Positions 52,267-61,170 of a stretch of DNA of 64,000 bases are shown here, piece after piece (the stretch's first letter is position 1; every line of letters starts with the position of its first letter). Source of the stretch: Caballeronia choica (GTDB taxonomy: Bacteria; Pseudomonadota; Gammaproteobacteria; Burkholderiales; Burkholderiaceae); contig NZ_FCON02000018.1 of NCBI RefSeq assembly GCF_001544535.1, forward strand, positions 36,713-100,712, read 5' to 3'. The position numbers and the translations under genes are program-made. Below the pieces are notes generated by a model. It was given only the letters and a program-made list of their open reading frames with translations, did no database searches and was not told where the DNA came from.

Positions 52267-53238
52267 ATGAGCAACCTGCACGAAAACAGCATCATCATCG
52301 ACGGCCTGAACATTTCGAAGTTCGAGCGCTCCGTATTCGAGGACATGCGCAAGGGCGGCGTGACGGCGGTGAACTGCACGGTATCGGTCTGGGAGAGCTT
52401 CCAGAAGACTGTCCACAACATCGCGGAAATGAAGCAGCAGATCCGCGAATACAGCGAGATCCTGACGCTCGTGCGCACGACCGACGACATCCTGCGCGCA
52501 AAGAAAGAGAACAAGACCGGCATCATCTTCGGCTTCCAGAACGCCCATGCGTTCGAGGACAACCTCGGCTATATCGAGGCGTTCAAGGACCTGGGCGTGA
52601 ACGTGGTCCAGCTTTGCTACAACACGCAGAACCTGGTCGGCACCGGCTGCTATGAACGCGACGGCGGACTGTCGGGCTATGGACGCGAAGTCATCCAGGA
52701 GATGAACCGCGTCGGCATCATGGTCGATCTCTCGCATGTGGGCGGCAACACGTCGTCGGAAGCGATCGCTGCATCGAAGAAGCCGGTTTGCTATTCCCAC
52801 TGCTGTCCTTCGGGCCTGAAGGAACATCCGCGCAACAAGACCGACGAGCAATTGAAAGAGATCGCCGATGCGGGCGGGTTCGTCGGCGTGACGATGTTTG
52901 CGCCGTTCTTGAAGCGCGGTGCGGACGCCACGGTCGAGGACTACCTCGAAGCGATCGAGTATGTGGTGGACCTGATCGGTGAAGACCAGGTCGGCATCGG
53001 CACCGATTTCACGCAAGGCTACAGCACCGAATTCTTCGACTGGATCACCCACGACAAGGGCCGTTATCGCCAGTTGACGAACTTCGGCAAGGTCGTGAAT
53101 CCGGAAGGTATCCGCACGATCGGCGAGTTCCCGAATCTGACTGCTGCGATGGAGCGCGCCGGCTGGAGCGAGACGCGCATCAAGAAGATCATGGGCGAGA
53201 ACTGGGTGCGCGTATTCGGCGAAGTCTGGAACGTCTGA
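52267..53238 (+). CDS. Membrane-dipeptidase-family protein of the dgc locus
   Basis: A 323-aa protein of the peptidase M19 family, of the type encoded next to dgcA in pseudomonads. Late family motifs are present (MVDLSHVGGNTSSEA, CYSHCCPSGLKEHPRNKTD, VGIGTDFTQGY), but the first metal motif, normally DGHxD, reads IDGLNIS, so the usual His and Asp ligands are missing. It has no signal peptide and should be cytoplasmic. Conserved synteny implies a role in dimethylglycine metabolism; the reaction is unknown. ATG 52267 has GGAG upstream, 17 bp after glyA. Confidence 0.88.
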   Translation: MSNLHENSIIIDGLNISKFERSVFEDMRKGGVTAVNCTVSVWESFQKTVHNIAEMKQQIREYSEILTLVRTTDDILRAKKENKTGIIFGFQNAHAFEDNLGYIEAFKDLGVNVVQLCYNTQNLVGTGCYERDGGLSGYGREVIQEMNRVGIMVDLSHVGGNTSSEAIAASKKPVCYSHCCPSGLKEHPRNKTDEQLKEIADAGGFVGVTMFAPFLKRGADATVEDYLEAIEYVVDLIGEDQVGIGTDFTQGYSTEFFDWITHDKGRYRQLTNFGKVVNPEGIRTIGEFPNLTAAMERAGWSETRIKKIMGENWVRVFGEVWNV

Positions 53239-53268
53239 ACTCTTCCATAAAAATACGGAGCCTCCACG

Positions 53269-53805
53269 ATGCAACCCCAACTGCCTATCGACGTCGATCC
53301 CAGCACCGGCGTATGGACCACCGACGCGCTGCCGATGCTCTACGTCCCGCGTCATTTCTTCACGAACAACCACACGGCGGTCGAGGAAGCGCTCGGCCGC
53401 GATGTCTACGCCGAGATTCTCTACAAGGCCGGCTACAAGTCGGCGTACCACTGGTGCGACAAGGAAGCGAAGCAGCATGGCCTCGCCGGCATGGCCGTTT
53501 TCGAGCACTACCTGAAGCGCCTTTCGCAACGCGGCTGGGGCATCTTCACGATCACCGAATCCGATCCTTCGACGTCGCACGCGCGCATCGAACTGCACCA
53601 TTCGTCGTTCGTGCTCGCGCAGCCGGGCAAAGAGGGCAAACTCTGCTACATGTTCGCCGGCTGGTTCGCGGGCGCGATGGACTGGGTCAACGACACGGCG
53701 CCGCCCGAAGCGAAGCAAGGCCCGCGCTCGCATTCCATCGAAACGCAGTGCGCCGCTGAAGGCCATGACCACTGCGTGTTCGAAGTGTCGCCGCTCGCGT
53801 CTTAA
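53269..53805 (+). CDS. V4R-like conserved protein of the dgc locus
   Basis: A 178-aa soluble protein found beside the dipeptidase-like gene and dgcA in betaine clusters (annotated DUF5943 in some databases, from memory). The C-terminal part (about 100-175: SSFVLAQPG, CYMFAGWFAGAMDWV, ETQCAAEGHDHCVFEVSP) resembles the 4-vinyl-reductase (V4R) small-molecule-binding domain, including the paired cysteines. A binding or sensor role, or an accessory role for dimethylglycine demethylation, is possible. It sits 30 bp after the dipeptidase-like gene and 36 bp before dgcA. Confidence 0.85.
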   Translation: MQPQLPIDVDPSTGVWTTDALPMLYVPRHFFTNNHTAVEEALGRDVYAEILYKAGYKSAYHWCDKEAKQHGLAGMAVFEHYLKRLSQRGWGIFTITESDPSTSHARIELHHSSFVLAQPGKEGKLCYMFAGWFAGAMDWVNDTAPPEAKQGPRSHSIETQCAAEGHDHCVFEVSPLAS

Positions 53806-53841
53806 CAGCACGTCAAGCCATTCAATCCGAGGTCGATCGCG

Positions 53842-55905
53842 ATGCGTTACCCCAACCTTTTCAAACCTCTCACGCTGAACAAGCTGACCTTGCGCAACCG
53901 CATCGTCAGCACCGCGCACGCGGAGGTGTATGCGGAGCCGGGCGGCCTGCCGGGCGACCGCTATATCCGTTACTACGAAGAGAAGGCGAAGGGCGGCGTC
54001 GGCCTCGCCGTGTGCGGCGGGTCGAGCCCGGTGTCGATCGACAGTCCGCAAGGCTGGTGGAAGTCGGTGAATCTCTCGACCGACAAGATCATCGATCCGC
54101 TGTCGCGTCTTGCCGAAGCGATGCATCGCCACGGCGCGAAGATCATGATCCAGGCGACGCATATGGGCCGCCGTTCCGCGTGGCACGGCGAGAGCTGGCC
54201 GCACCTGATGTCGCCGTCGGGTGTGCGCGAGCCGGTGCATCGCGGCAATGCGAAGATCATCGAAGTGGAAGAGATCCGCCGCATCATCGCCGACTTCGCG
54301 GCTGCCGCGAAACGCGTGAAAGATGCAGGCATGGACGGCGTCGAGATTTCAGCGGCGCACCAGCATCTGATCGACCAGTTCTGGAGCCCGCGCACGAACT
54401 TCCGCACCGACGAATGGGGTGGCTCGCTCGAAAACCGGCTTCGCTTCGGCACTGAAGTGCTGAACGCCGTGCGTGAAGCGGTGGGCGCGGACTTCTGCGT
54501 CGGCCTGCGCATGTGCGGCGACGAATTCCATGAAGACGGCCTCGATCACGAGCAACTGAAGGAGATTGCGCAGGCGATGTCGGAGTCGGGGCTGATCGAT
54601 TACGTCGGCGTGATCGGTTCGGGCGCGGACACGCACAACACGCTCGCCAACTGCATGCCGCCGATGGCGCTGCCGCCCGAGCCGTTCGTGCATCTTGCAG
54701 CCGGCATCAAGTCAGTGGTGAAGCTGCCGGTGATGCACGCGCAAAGCATTCGCGACGCGGGGCAGGCTGAGCGTTTGCTCGCGAGCGGCATGATCGATCT
54801 GGTCGGCATGACGCGCGCGCAGATCGCCGATCCGCACATGGTCATCAAGATTCGCGACGGACGCGAGGACGAGATCAAGCAGTGTGTCGGCGCGAACTAT
54901 TGCATCGACCGGCAGTACAACGGGCTCGACGTGCTGTGCGTGCAGAACGCCGCGACCTCGCGTGAAGAGACGATGCCGCATGTGATCGAAAAGACGCGCG
55001 GGCCGAAGCGCAAGGTGGTCGTGGTCGGCGCGGGCCCGGCAGGTCTCGAAGCGGCGCGCGTGGCGAAGTCGCGCGGTCACGATGTCGTGCTGTTCGAGAA
55101 GAACGATTACGTCGGCGGGCAGATCATGCTGGCCGCCAAGGCGCCGCAGCGCGAGCAGATGGCCGGTATCGTGCGCTGGTTCGACATGGAGACGAAGCGC
55201 CTCGGCGTGGACCGGCGCCTCGGTGTCGCCGCCGACGACAAGACCATCATGGCCGAGAAGCCCGACATCATCGTGCTCGCGACCGGTGGTTCGGCGTTCA
55301 CGTCGCAAGTGCCGGCGTGGGGCGTCGATCAGGGGCTCGCCGTGAGTGCGTGGGATGTCCTGTCGGGCAAGGTCGAACCGGGCAAGAACGTGCTGGTCTA
55401 CGACGGCGTCAGCACGCACGCTGGCGCGGGCGTCGCGGATTTCATGGCGAGCCGTGGTTCGAATGTCGAGATCGTGACGCCGGACGTGAAGGTCGCGGAC
55501 GATGTCGGCGGCACGACTTTCCCGATCTTCTATCGGCGCCTCTATGCGCAGGGCGTGATTCATACGCCGAATTACTGGCTCGACAAGGTGTACGAGGAAG
55601 ACGGCAAGAAGATCGCCGTGATCCGCAACGAGTACACGGAGGAGCAGGAAGAGCGCGCGGTCGACCAGGTGGTGATCGAGAACGGCAGCACGCCGAATGA
55701 CGAGCTGTACTGGAAGCTGAAGGGCGAGTCGGTCAATCGCGGACAAGTCGACGTGCACAAGCTGTTTGCTTCCGAGCCGCAGCCGTCGCTGAGTGAAACG
55801 CTCGGCAATGGCCGCTTCCTCCTTTTCCGCGTGGGCGATTGCATCTCGATGCACAACATCCACGGCGCGATCTACGACGCGCTGCGTCTTTGCAAGGACT
55901 TTTGA
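53842..55905 (+). CDS. dgcA: Dimethylglycine demethylase subunit A
   Basis: A 687-aa flavin and iron-sulfur oxidoreductase converting dimethylglycine to sarcosine. The N-terminal TIM barrel is of the Old Yellow Enzyme type (NLFKPLTLNKLTLRNRIVSTAHAE, GVEISAAHQHLIDQFWSPRTNFRTDEWGGSLENR). A cysteine cluster CVGANYC..VLCVQN near residue 352 would hold the 4Fe-4S centre. The C-terminal part is a Rossmann domain (VVVVGAGPAGLEAARVAKSRG at about 395). Related enzymes include trimethylamine dehydrogenase. dgcB and the ETF pair follow immediately, completing an electron path to the quinone pool. Confidence 0.92.
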   Translation: MRYPNLFKPLTLNKLTLRNRIVSTAHAEVYAEPGGLPGDRYIRYYEEKAKGGVGLAVCGGSSPVSIDSPQGWWKSVNLSTDKIIDPLSRLAEAMHRHGAKIMIQATHMGRRSAWHGESWPHLMSPSGVREPVHRGNAKIIEVEEIRRIIADFAAAAKRVKDAGMDGVEISAAHQHLIDQFWSPRTNFRTDEWGGSLENRLRFGTEVLNAVREAVGADFCVGLRMCGDEFHEDGLDHEQLKEIAQAMSESGLIDYVGVIGSGADTHNTLANCMPPMALPPEPFVHLAAGIKSVVKLPVMHAQSIRDAGQAERLLASGMIDLVGMTRAQIADPHMVIKIRDGREDEIKQCVGANYCIDRQYNGLDVLCVQNAATSREETMPHVIEKTRGPKRKVVVVGAGPAGLEAARVAKSRGHDVVLFEKNDYVGGQIMLAAKAPQREQMAGIVRWFDMETKRLGVDRRLGVAADDKTIMAEKPDIIVLATGGSAFTSQVPAWGVDQGLAVSAWDVLSGKVEPGKNVLVYDGVSTHAGAGVADFMASRGSNVEIVTPDVKVADDVGGTTFPIFYRRLYAQGVIHTPNYWLDKVYEEDGKKIAVIRNEYTEEQEERAVDQVVIENGSTPNDELYWKLKGESVNRGQVDVHKLFASEPQPSLSETLGNGRFLLFRVGDCISMHNIHGAIYDALRLCKDF

Positions 55906-55907
55906 CG

Positions 55908-57824
55908 ATGAGCCCCGTGTTTGTCATCACCGTCTTGCTGTGGGTATCGGTGGCCGGACTCGCCTTTGCGGTCGCGAAGCGGGCGGCGTATTGGCGCGAA
56001 GGACGGGCCACCGCCGCGGGCGCCTACGGCTGGGCCAACCTGCTGTCGATCCCGAAGCGCTATTTTGTCGACCTGCATCATGTGGTTGCGCGCGATCCGT
56101 ATATCGCGAAGACGCACGTCGCCACGGCGGGCGGCGCGATCCTCGCGATGGCGCTCGTGTTCGTCAACTACGGCCTCGCGATCTACTCGCCGTGGCTCGA
56201 CAAGCTGATCTTTCTCGCTGCCTTGATCATGCTCGTCGGCGCGGTGTTCGTCTGGCGCCGCCGGCATGGTGCGAAGGCCGTGCCCGCGCGGCTCTCGCGC
56301 GGCCCGTGGGACAGCCTGCCGCTGTTGCTCGGATCGTTCGCGCTCGGTCTCGCGCTGTTCGTCGCGCTGCCGGCCGGCGCGATGTCGGGTGCGTTCGCCA
56401 TCATCATCGCGTTGCTGATCGCGGCGGGCGCGTTCACGATGACCTTTGGCGCGGCGCGCGGCGGTCCGATGAAGCACGCGATGGCAGGTCTGCTGCATCT
56501 CGCGTTCCATCCGCGTCAGGAGCGCTTCACGGGCAAGAGCCACGAACATGACGTCGTGCCCCCGACGGCGCTCAAGATGCCCGCGCTCGATGCCAAGGAA
56601 TACGGCGTCGGCAAGCCGGTGGAGTTTCGCTGGAACCAGTTGCTGAGCTTCGATGCCTGCGTCCAGTGCGGCAAGTGCGAAGCGGCCTGTCCGGCGTTCG
56701 CGGCGGGCCAGCCGCTCAATCCGAAGAAGCTGATCCAGGATCTCGTGACGGGCATGGTCGGCGGAACGGATGCCGCGTATGCCGGCAGCCCGACGCCTGG
56801 AATTCCGCTGGGCAAGCACGGCGGCGCACCGGGCAAGCCGCTGATCTCCAGCCTGATCGAAGCCGATACGCTGTGGTCCTGCACGACTTGCCGCGCCTGC
56901 GTGCAGGAGTGCCCGATGCTGATCGAGCACGTCGATGCGATCGTCGACATGCGGCGCAACCAGACGCTCGTCGAAGGCATCGTGCCGGGCAAGGGGCCGA
57001 TCACGCTGGCGAACCTGCGCGAAACGGGCAGTTCGAATGGCTATGACATCGGCGCGCGCTATGACTGGGCGGTCGATTTGCAAGTGCAGGTGGCGCAGCC
57101 GGGAAGGCCGGTCGACGTGCTGTTGATCGCGGGCGAAGGCGCGTTCGACATGCGTTATCAGCGCACGCTCCGCGCATTGGTGAAAGTGCTGAACAAGGCG
57201 GGCATCGACTACGCCGTGCTCGGCGGCGTGGAGACGGATACCGGCGACACGGCGCGGCGTCTCGGCGACGAAGCCACGTTCCAGCAACTCGCGAAGCAAC
57301 TGATCGGCACGCTTTCGCAGTATTCGTTCGGGAAGATCGTCACCGCCGATCCGCACGTAATGCACAGCCTGCGCAACGAGTATCGCGCGCTCGGCGGGTT
57401 CTACGAAGTGCAGCATCACACGTCGCTGATCGCCGAGATCGTCGCGAGCGGCAAACTCTCTCCGCGTGCCGCCGCCGCGCTCGCCGAGAAGAAGATCACG
57501 TATCACGATCCATGCTATCTGGGCCGCTATAACGGCGAGACCGAAGCACCGCGCCAGTTGCTGAAGACCATCGGCATCAAGGTGATCGAGATGGAACGCA
57601 GCGGCATGCGCGGACGCTGCTGCGGCGGTGGCGGCGGCGCGCCGCTTACCGATATCCCCGGCAAACAGCGCATTCCCGATATCCGCATCGCCGATGCGCG
57701 TGCGGTGAACGCGGAGATCGTCGCGGTCGGTTGCCCGAATTGCACGGCGATGCTGGAAGGCGTCGTGGGTCCGCGTCCGGAAGTGCTCGACGTGGCCGAA
57801 CTCGTTGCTGCGGCGCTGGAGTGA
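55908..57824 (+). CDS. dgcB: Dimethylglycine demethylase subunit B, membrane iron-sulfur protein
   Basis: A 638-aa protein with several N-terminal membrane helices (residues about 1-190), two 4Fe-4S ferredoxin motifs (CVQCGKCEAACP and CTTCRACVQECP) and heterodisulfide-reductase-type cysteine motifs near the end (HDPCYLG and GRCCGGGGG). It should pass electrons from DgcA and the ETF to the membrane. ATG 55908 comes 2 bp after the dgcA stop. It could also act as an ETF-quinone oxidoreductase equivalent, given the ETF genes directly downstream. Confidence 0.9.
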   Translation: MSPVFVITVLLWVSVAGLAFAVAKRAAYWREGRATAAGAYGWANLLSIPKRYFVDLHHVVARDPYIAKTHVATAGGAILAMALVFVNYGLAIYSPWLDKLIFLAALIMLVGAVFVWRRRHGAKAVPARLSRGPWDSLPLLLGSFALGLALFVALPAGAMSGAFAIIIALLIAAGAFTMTFGAARGGPMKHAMAGLLHLAFHPRQERFTGKSHEHDVVPPTALKMPALDAKEYGVGKPVEFRWNQLLSFDACVQCGKCEAACPAFAAGQPLNPKKLIQDLVTGMVGGTDAAYAGSPTPGIPLGKHGGAPGKPLISSLIEADTLWSCTTCRACVQECPMLIEHVDAIVDMRRNQTLVEGIVPGKGPITLANLRETGSSNGYDIGARYDWAVDLQVQVAQPGRPVDVLLIAGEGAFDMRYQRTLRALVKVLNKAGIDYAVLGGVETDTGDTARRLGDEATFQQLAKQLIGTLSQYSFGKIVTADPHVMHSLRNEYRALGGFYEVQHHTSLIAEIVASGKLSPRAAAALAEKKITYHDPCYLGRYNGETEAPRQLLKTIGIKVIEMERSGMRGRCCGGGGGAPLTDIPGKQRIPDIRIADARAVNAEIVAVGCPNCTAMLEGVVGPRPEVLDVAELVAAALE

Positions 57825-57828
57825 CGCG

Positions 57829-58989
57829 ATGAACGACAACATCAAACGAATCGATCCGCGCCGGCCATTCACGATCACGTCCGAAGGACTCAGGCGCATC
57901 ACGCTCGGCGTAACGGGCGGGGGCGGGACGATGGCGTTCGTGGTGGCTGGAGGCCATCGCGAGCACGCGTTGCCGCGCCGCACGACGGCCGCGCCACAAC
58001 GCACGCTGCTGGTCGCGGCGCACACGGATCGAGGCGCGCTCGATGACCACGCGCGCCAGACGCTCGCCGCCGCCGCGCTGATCGCGGATGCGCAGACCGA
58101 AGTCGTGCTGCTCGTCTTCGGCGAATTCAACGACGACGCGGCGGCACTCGGCGCCGACAGGCTGGTCGCACTGCCCGCATTCGACCGGCGCAGCTTCGCG
58201 CCGGAAGACGAATTGAACGCGCTCGCGGCCTACGTCGCCGCGTATGCGCCGGCGCACCTCTTCCTGCCCGACAACGCAACTGGCGACGGCGACCTCGGCC
58301 GCCGATACGCAGCGCGAGCGAATGCGAGCGTCGCCACCCATGTTGTCGAGATCGATGCGAAGCACGTCTCGGTTCATGTTCAAGGCGGCAAGGCGTACGC
58401 AGTGCGCGCCCTGCCCGAAGTGATTCTTCTCGCGCCGAACGCGGTCGATCCGAAGCTGCCGTTCGTGGGCGCGGGCGAGCGTGTCGAGGGCATCGGACTC
58501 GCGGCGTCGAAAGGGGCTTACCGCGATCTCGGCATCGAGGAGATCGACGCTGCCCAAGTCGCACTCGAAGAAGCGGATTTCATCGTATCGGCGGGAAATG
58601 GTGTCGCCGATGTGGCTTCGTTCGAACGCCTCGCTCAAACACTCGGCGCCGCGATAGGCGCAAGCCGCGTTGCCGTGGACGACGGCAAGTTCGCGCGCGA
58701 CAAGCAGATCGGCGCAACCGGCAAGACCGTGGATGCGAGCGTCTACATTGCGTTCGGTATCTCGGGCGCGGTGCAGCACTTGCAGGGCATCAAGGATTGC
58801 CGGCATGTGATCGCCGTGAACCTCGACGCCAGCGCGCCTATCGCCAAGCGCGCGAACCTGACGATCGTCGCGGACACAGCGGAGACGATCGCGGCATTGA
58901 CCGACGCGGCGGCCGCCGCGCGCGGTTCGCGCGGCAGAGGCGCTGCGCTGCTGAATTCAGCGCCCGTTGCAGAAGGAGCACTCGCATGA
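57829..58989 (+). CDS. etfA: Electron transfer flavoprotein alpha subunit of the betaine cluster
   Basis: A 386-aa ETF alpha-type protein. The C-terminal FAD-binding signature is clear (VYIAFGISGAVQHLQGIKDCRHVIAVNLDASAPIAKRANLTIVADT). The N-terminus is extended and divergent (to about residue 60) relative to housekeeping EtfA, as in the ETFs linked with dgc genes in pseudomonads. It overlaps etfB by 4 bp (ATGA). It probably carries electrons from the demethylase to the DgcB-type membrane protein. Confidence 0.9.
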   Translation: MNDNIKRIDPRRPFTITSEGLRRITLGVTGGGGTMAFVVAGGHREHALPRRTTAAPQRTLLVAAHTDRGALDDHARQTLAAAALIADAQTEVVLLVFGEFNDDAAALGADRLVALPAFDRRSFAPEDELNALAAYVAAYAPAHLFLPDNATGDGDLGRRYAARANASVATHVVEIDAKHVSVHVQGGKAYAVRALPEVILLAPNAVDPKLPFVGAGERVEGIGLAASKGAYRDLGIEEIDAAQVALEEADFIVSAGNGVADVASFERLAQTLGAAIGASRVAVDDGKFARDKQIGATGKTVDASVYIAFGISGAVQHLQGIKDCRHVIAVNLDASAPIAKRANLTIVADTAETIAALTDAAAAARGSRGRGAALLNSAPVAEGALA

Positions 58990-59756
58990 AGATTGCCGTA
59001 CTCGTTTCCATCGGACGACATCCGGTGAGCGGCACCGCGCGCTACAGCCGCAACGACGCCGCCGCTTTGACGATGGCGCTCGCGATCGCGAAGGAACACC
59101 GCGCCACGCTCGACGTGCTGCATGCGGGCGACCCGTCGAATCCGGCGCTGCAGGAATATCTCGCGCTCGGTGCCGCGCGGGTGGAAGTGCTCGACATGGG
59201 CGGCAACGGCGGTGGCGACGCGATCGCGGCACTGGCCGCGCGCCTGAAAGGCTACGACCTCGTGCTGTCCGGCACGCGTGCCGAAGGCGCATTCGACAGC
59301 GGCATGCTGCCGTATCGTCTCGCCGATGCGCTCGGCATCGCGCTCGTGGGCTCGGCCGTCGACGTCGCGGTAAAGGACGGCGATGTCGAAGTCCGGCAGT
59401 TCATGCCAAAGGGACTGCGCCGCCGCGTGCAGGCGTCGCTGCCCGCGCTCGTCGCCGTGCATCCGATGGCGAATGCCGCGCCGCGCTACGCCTACGCACG
59501 CCTGCGCGAAGGCACGATCGCCCCGGTCGTCACGCGCGCCCCGGCCGATGCGGAAAACCTCCAATGGACCGTGAAGCCCGCGACCGCCAAACCCGTGCGC
59601 CTCGCTGCCGCCGAAAAGCGCTCGGGCCACGCGCGCATGCTTTCCGCGACGACGACCGAGAGCCGCGGCGGCAGCGTCGTAATTGAAGGGAGTTCCGTCG
59701 AAAAAGCACAAGTGATTCTCGCCTATTTGCGCGAGCATCAACTCATCGACTACTGA
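58986..59756 (+). CDS. etfB: Electron transfer flavoprotein beta subunit of the betaine cluster
   Basis: A 256-aa ETF beta-type protein (MKIAVLVSIGRHPVSGTARYSRNDAAALTMALAIAKEH, DLVLSGTRAEGAFDSGMLPYRLADALGIALV). It pairs with the alpha subunit encoded upstream and shares its divergent character. The ATG at 58986 overlaps the etfA stop. A 68-bp gap separates it from gbcA. Confidence 0.9.
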   Translation: MKIAVLVSIGRHPVSGTARYSRNDAAALTMALAIAKEHRATLDVLHAGDPSNPALQEYLALGAARVEVLDMGGNGGGDAIAALAARLKGYDLVLSGTRAEGAFDSGMLPYRLADALGIALVGSAVDVAVKDGDVEVRQFMPKGLRRRVQASLPALVAVHPMANAAPRYAYARLREGTIAPVVTRAPADAENLQWTVKPATAKPVRLAAAEKRSGHARMLSATTTESRGGSVVIEGSSVEKAQVILAYLREHQLIDY

Positions 59757-59824
59757 TTTTTCCGATCGAAAAACCTGCCGGCAAAAGTGCGCGCGCGGGT
59801 CACCCAGGCACAACGGAGCACACG

Positions 59825-61138
59825 ATGAAAGTTTCGGCAGACGTTCGCGCGATGGTCGAACGCCGCAAAAAGGGCTACACGCTCGAAGCGCCGTTCTATA
59901 CGAGCGAGGCAATCCACGCGCTCGATCTCGACGCGATTTTCCGGCAGCACTGGATTCAGGTCGCGGTGGCACCCGACGTGCCCGAACCGGGCGACTACGT
60001 GACCGTCGAGATCGGCAACGACTCGATTCTCATCGTGCGCGACGACGACATGCAGATCCGCGCGTTTCACAACGTCTGCCGCCATCGCGGTGCGCGCCTG
60101 TGCAACGCCGAAAAAGGGTCGCTTGGCAACATCGTGTGTCCGTATCACAGCTGGACCTACAACCTGAACGGCGACCTGATGTTCGCCGAGCACATGGGCG
60201 ACCAGTTCGACCGCTGCAAGCACAGCCTCAAGCGCGTTCACGTAGAGAATCTGGCGGGCCTGATCTTCATCTGCCTCGCGGAAAATCCGCCCGCCGATTT
60301 CGGCGTGATGCGCGCCGCGATGGAGCCGTACATGCTGCCGCACGGCCTCACCGACTGCAAGATTGCGGCATCGATCGACATCGTGGAGGAAGGCAACTGG
60401 AAGCTCACGATGGAGAACAATCGCGAGTGCTATCACTGCGTCGCGAACCATCCCGAACTCACGATTTCCCTCTACGAATACGGCTTCGGCTATCAACGCA
60501 CGCCCGCCAATGAAGAAGGCATGGCCGCGTTCGAAGAGACGGTCGCGCGCCGCACGGCGCAGTGGGAAGCGATGAACCTGCCGTCGGCGGAAATCGAGCG
60601 GCTCGCCGATCTCGTCACCGGCTTTCGCACGCAACGCCTGCCGCTCGACCGCGACGGAGAATCGCAGACGCTCGACGCGAAAGTCGCGTCGAAGAAACTG
60701 CTCGGCGGTTTCGAGCAAGCCGATCTCGGCGGGCTGTCGTTCTGGACGCAGCCCAATTCGTGGCATCACTTCATGAGCGATCACATCGTCACGTTCTGCG
60801 TGATCCCGCTCGCGGCCGGCAGGACGCTCGTGCGCACGAAGTGGCTCGTGCACAAGGACGCGCGCGAAGGCATCGACTACGACGTGAACAACCTCACCGC
60901 CGTATGGCGCGCGACGAACGACCAGGACCGCACGCTCGTCGAGTACTCGCAGCGCGGCGCCACGAGCAGCGCATATCAGCCGGGTCCGTATTCGCCGTTC
61001 ACCGAAGGTCTCGTCGAAAAATTCTGCGAGTGGTACATCGCACGTCTCGCCGACTACGCCGATACGCCCGACACCCAAGCGACGAACGACGCAGCGCCGG
61101 CATCGCACGGCGAGAAAGTCGTGTCCTTCATGCGCTGA
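59825..61138 (+). CDS. gbcA: Glycine betaine monooxygenase, Rieske oxygenase subunit
   Basis: A 437-aa Rieske non-heme iron oxygenase that demethylates glycine betaine to dimethylglycine and formaldehyde. The Rieske 2Fe-2S ligands are in CRHRGARLCN and CPYHSWTYNLNG; the mononuclear iron motif is in NNRECYHCVANHPEL. The length and the partner reductase gene 32 bp downstream match GbcA of Pseudomonas. It is separated from etfB by 68 bp and may be in the same transcript. The formaldehyde released must be handled elsewhere, as no formaldehyde oxidation gene is in the window. Confidence 0.93.
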   Translation: MKVSADVRAMVERRKKGYTLEAPFYTSEAIHALDLDAIFRQHWIQVAVAPDVPEPGDYVTVEIGNDSILIVRDDDMQIRAFHNVCRHRGARLCNAEKGSLGNIVCPYHSWTYNLNGDLMFAEHMGDQFDRCKHSLKRVHVENLAGLIFICLAENPPADFGVMRAAMEPYMLPHGLTDCKIAASIDIVEEGNWKLTMENNRECYHCVANHPELTISLYEYGFGYQRTPANEEGMAAFEETVARRTAQWEAMNLPSAEIERLADLVTGFRTQRLPLDRDGESQTLDAKVASKKLLGGFEQADLGGLSFWTQPNSWHHFMSDHIVTFCVIPLAAGRTLVRTKWLVHKDAREGIDYDVNNLTAVWRATNDQDRTLVEYSQRGATSSAYQPGPYSPFTEGLVEKFCEWYIARLADYADTPDTQATNDAAPASHGEKVVSFMR

Positions 61139-61170
61139 CGCGCCGCCTGAACCATGAGCGGGAGAGAGAA

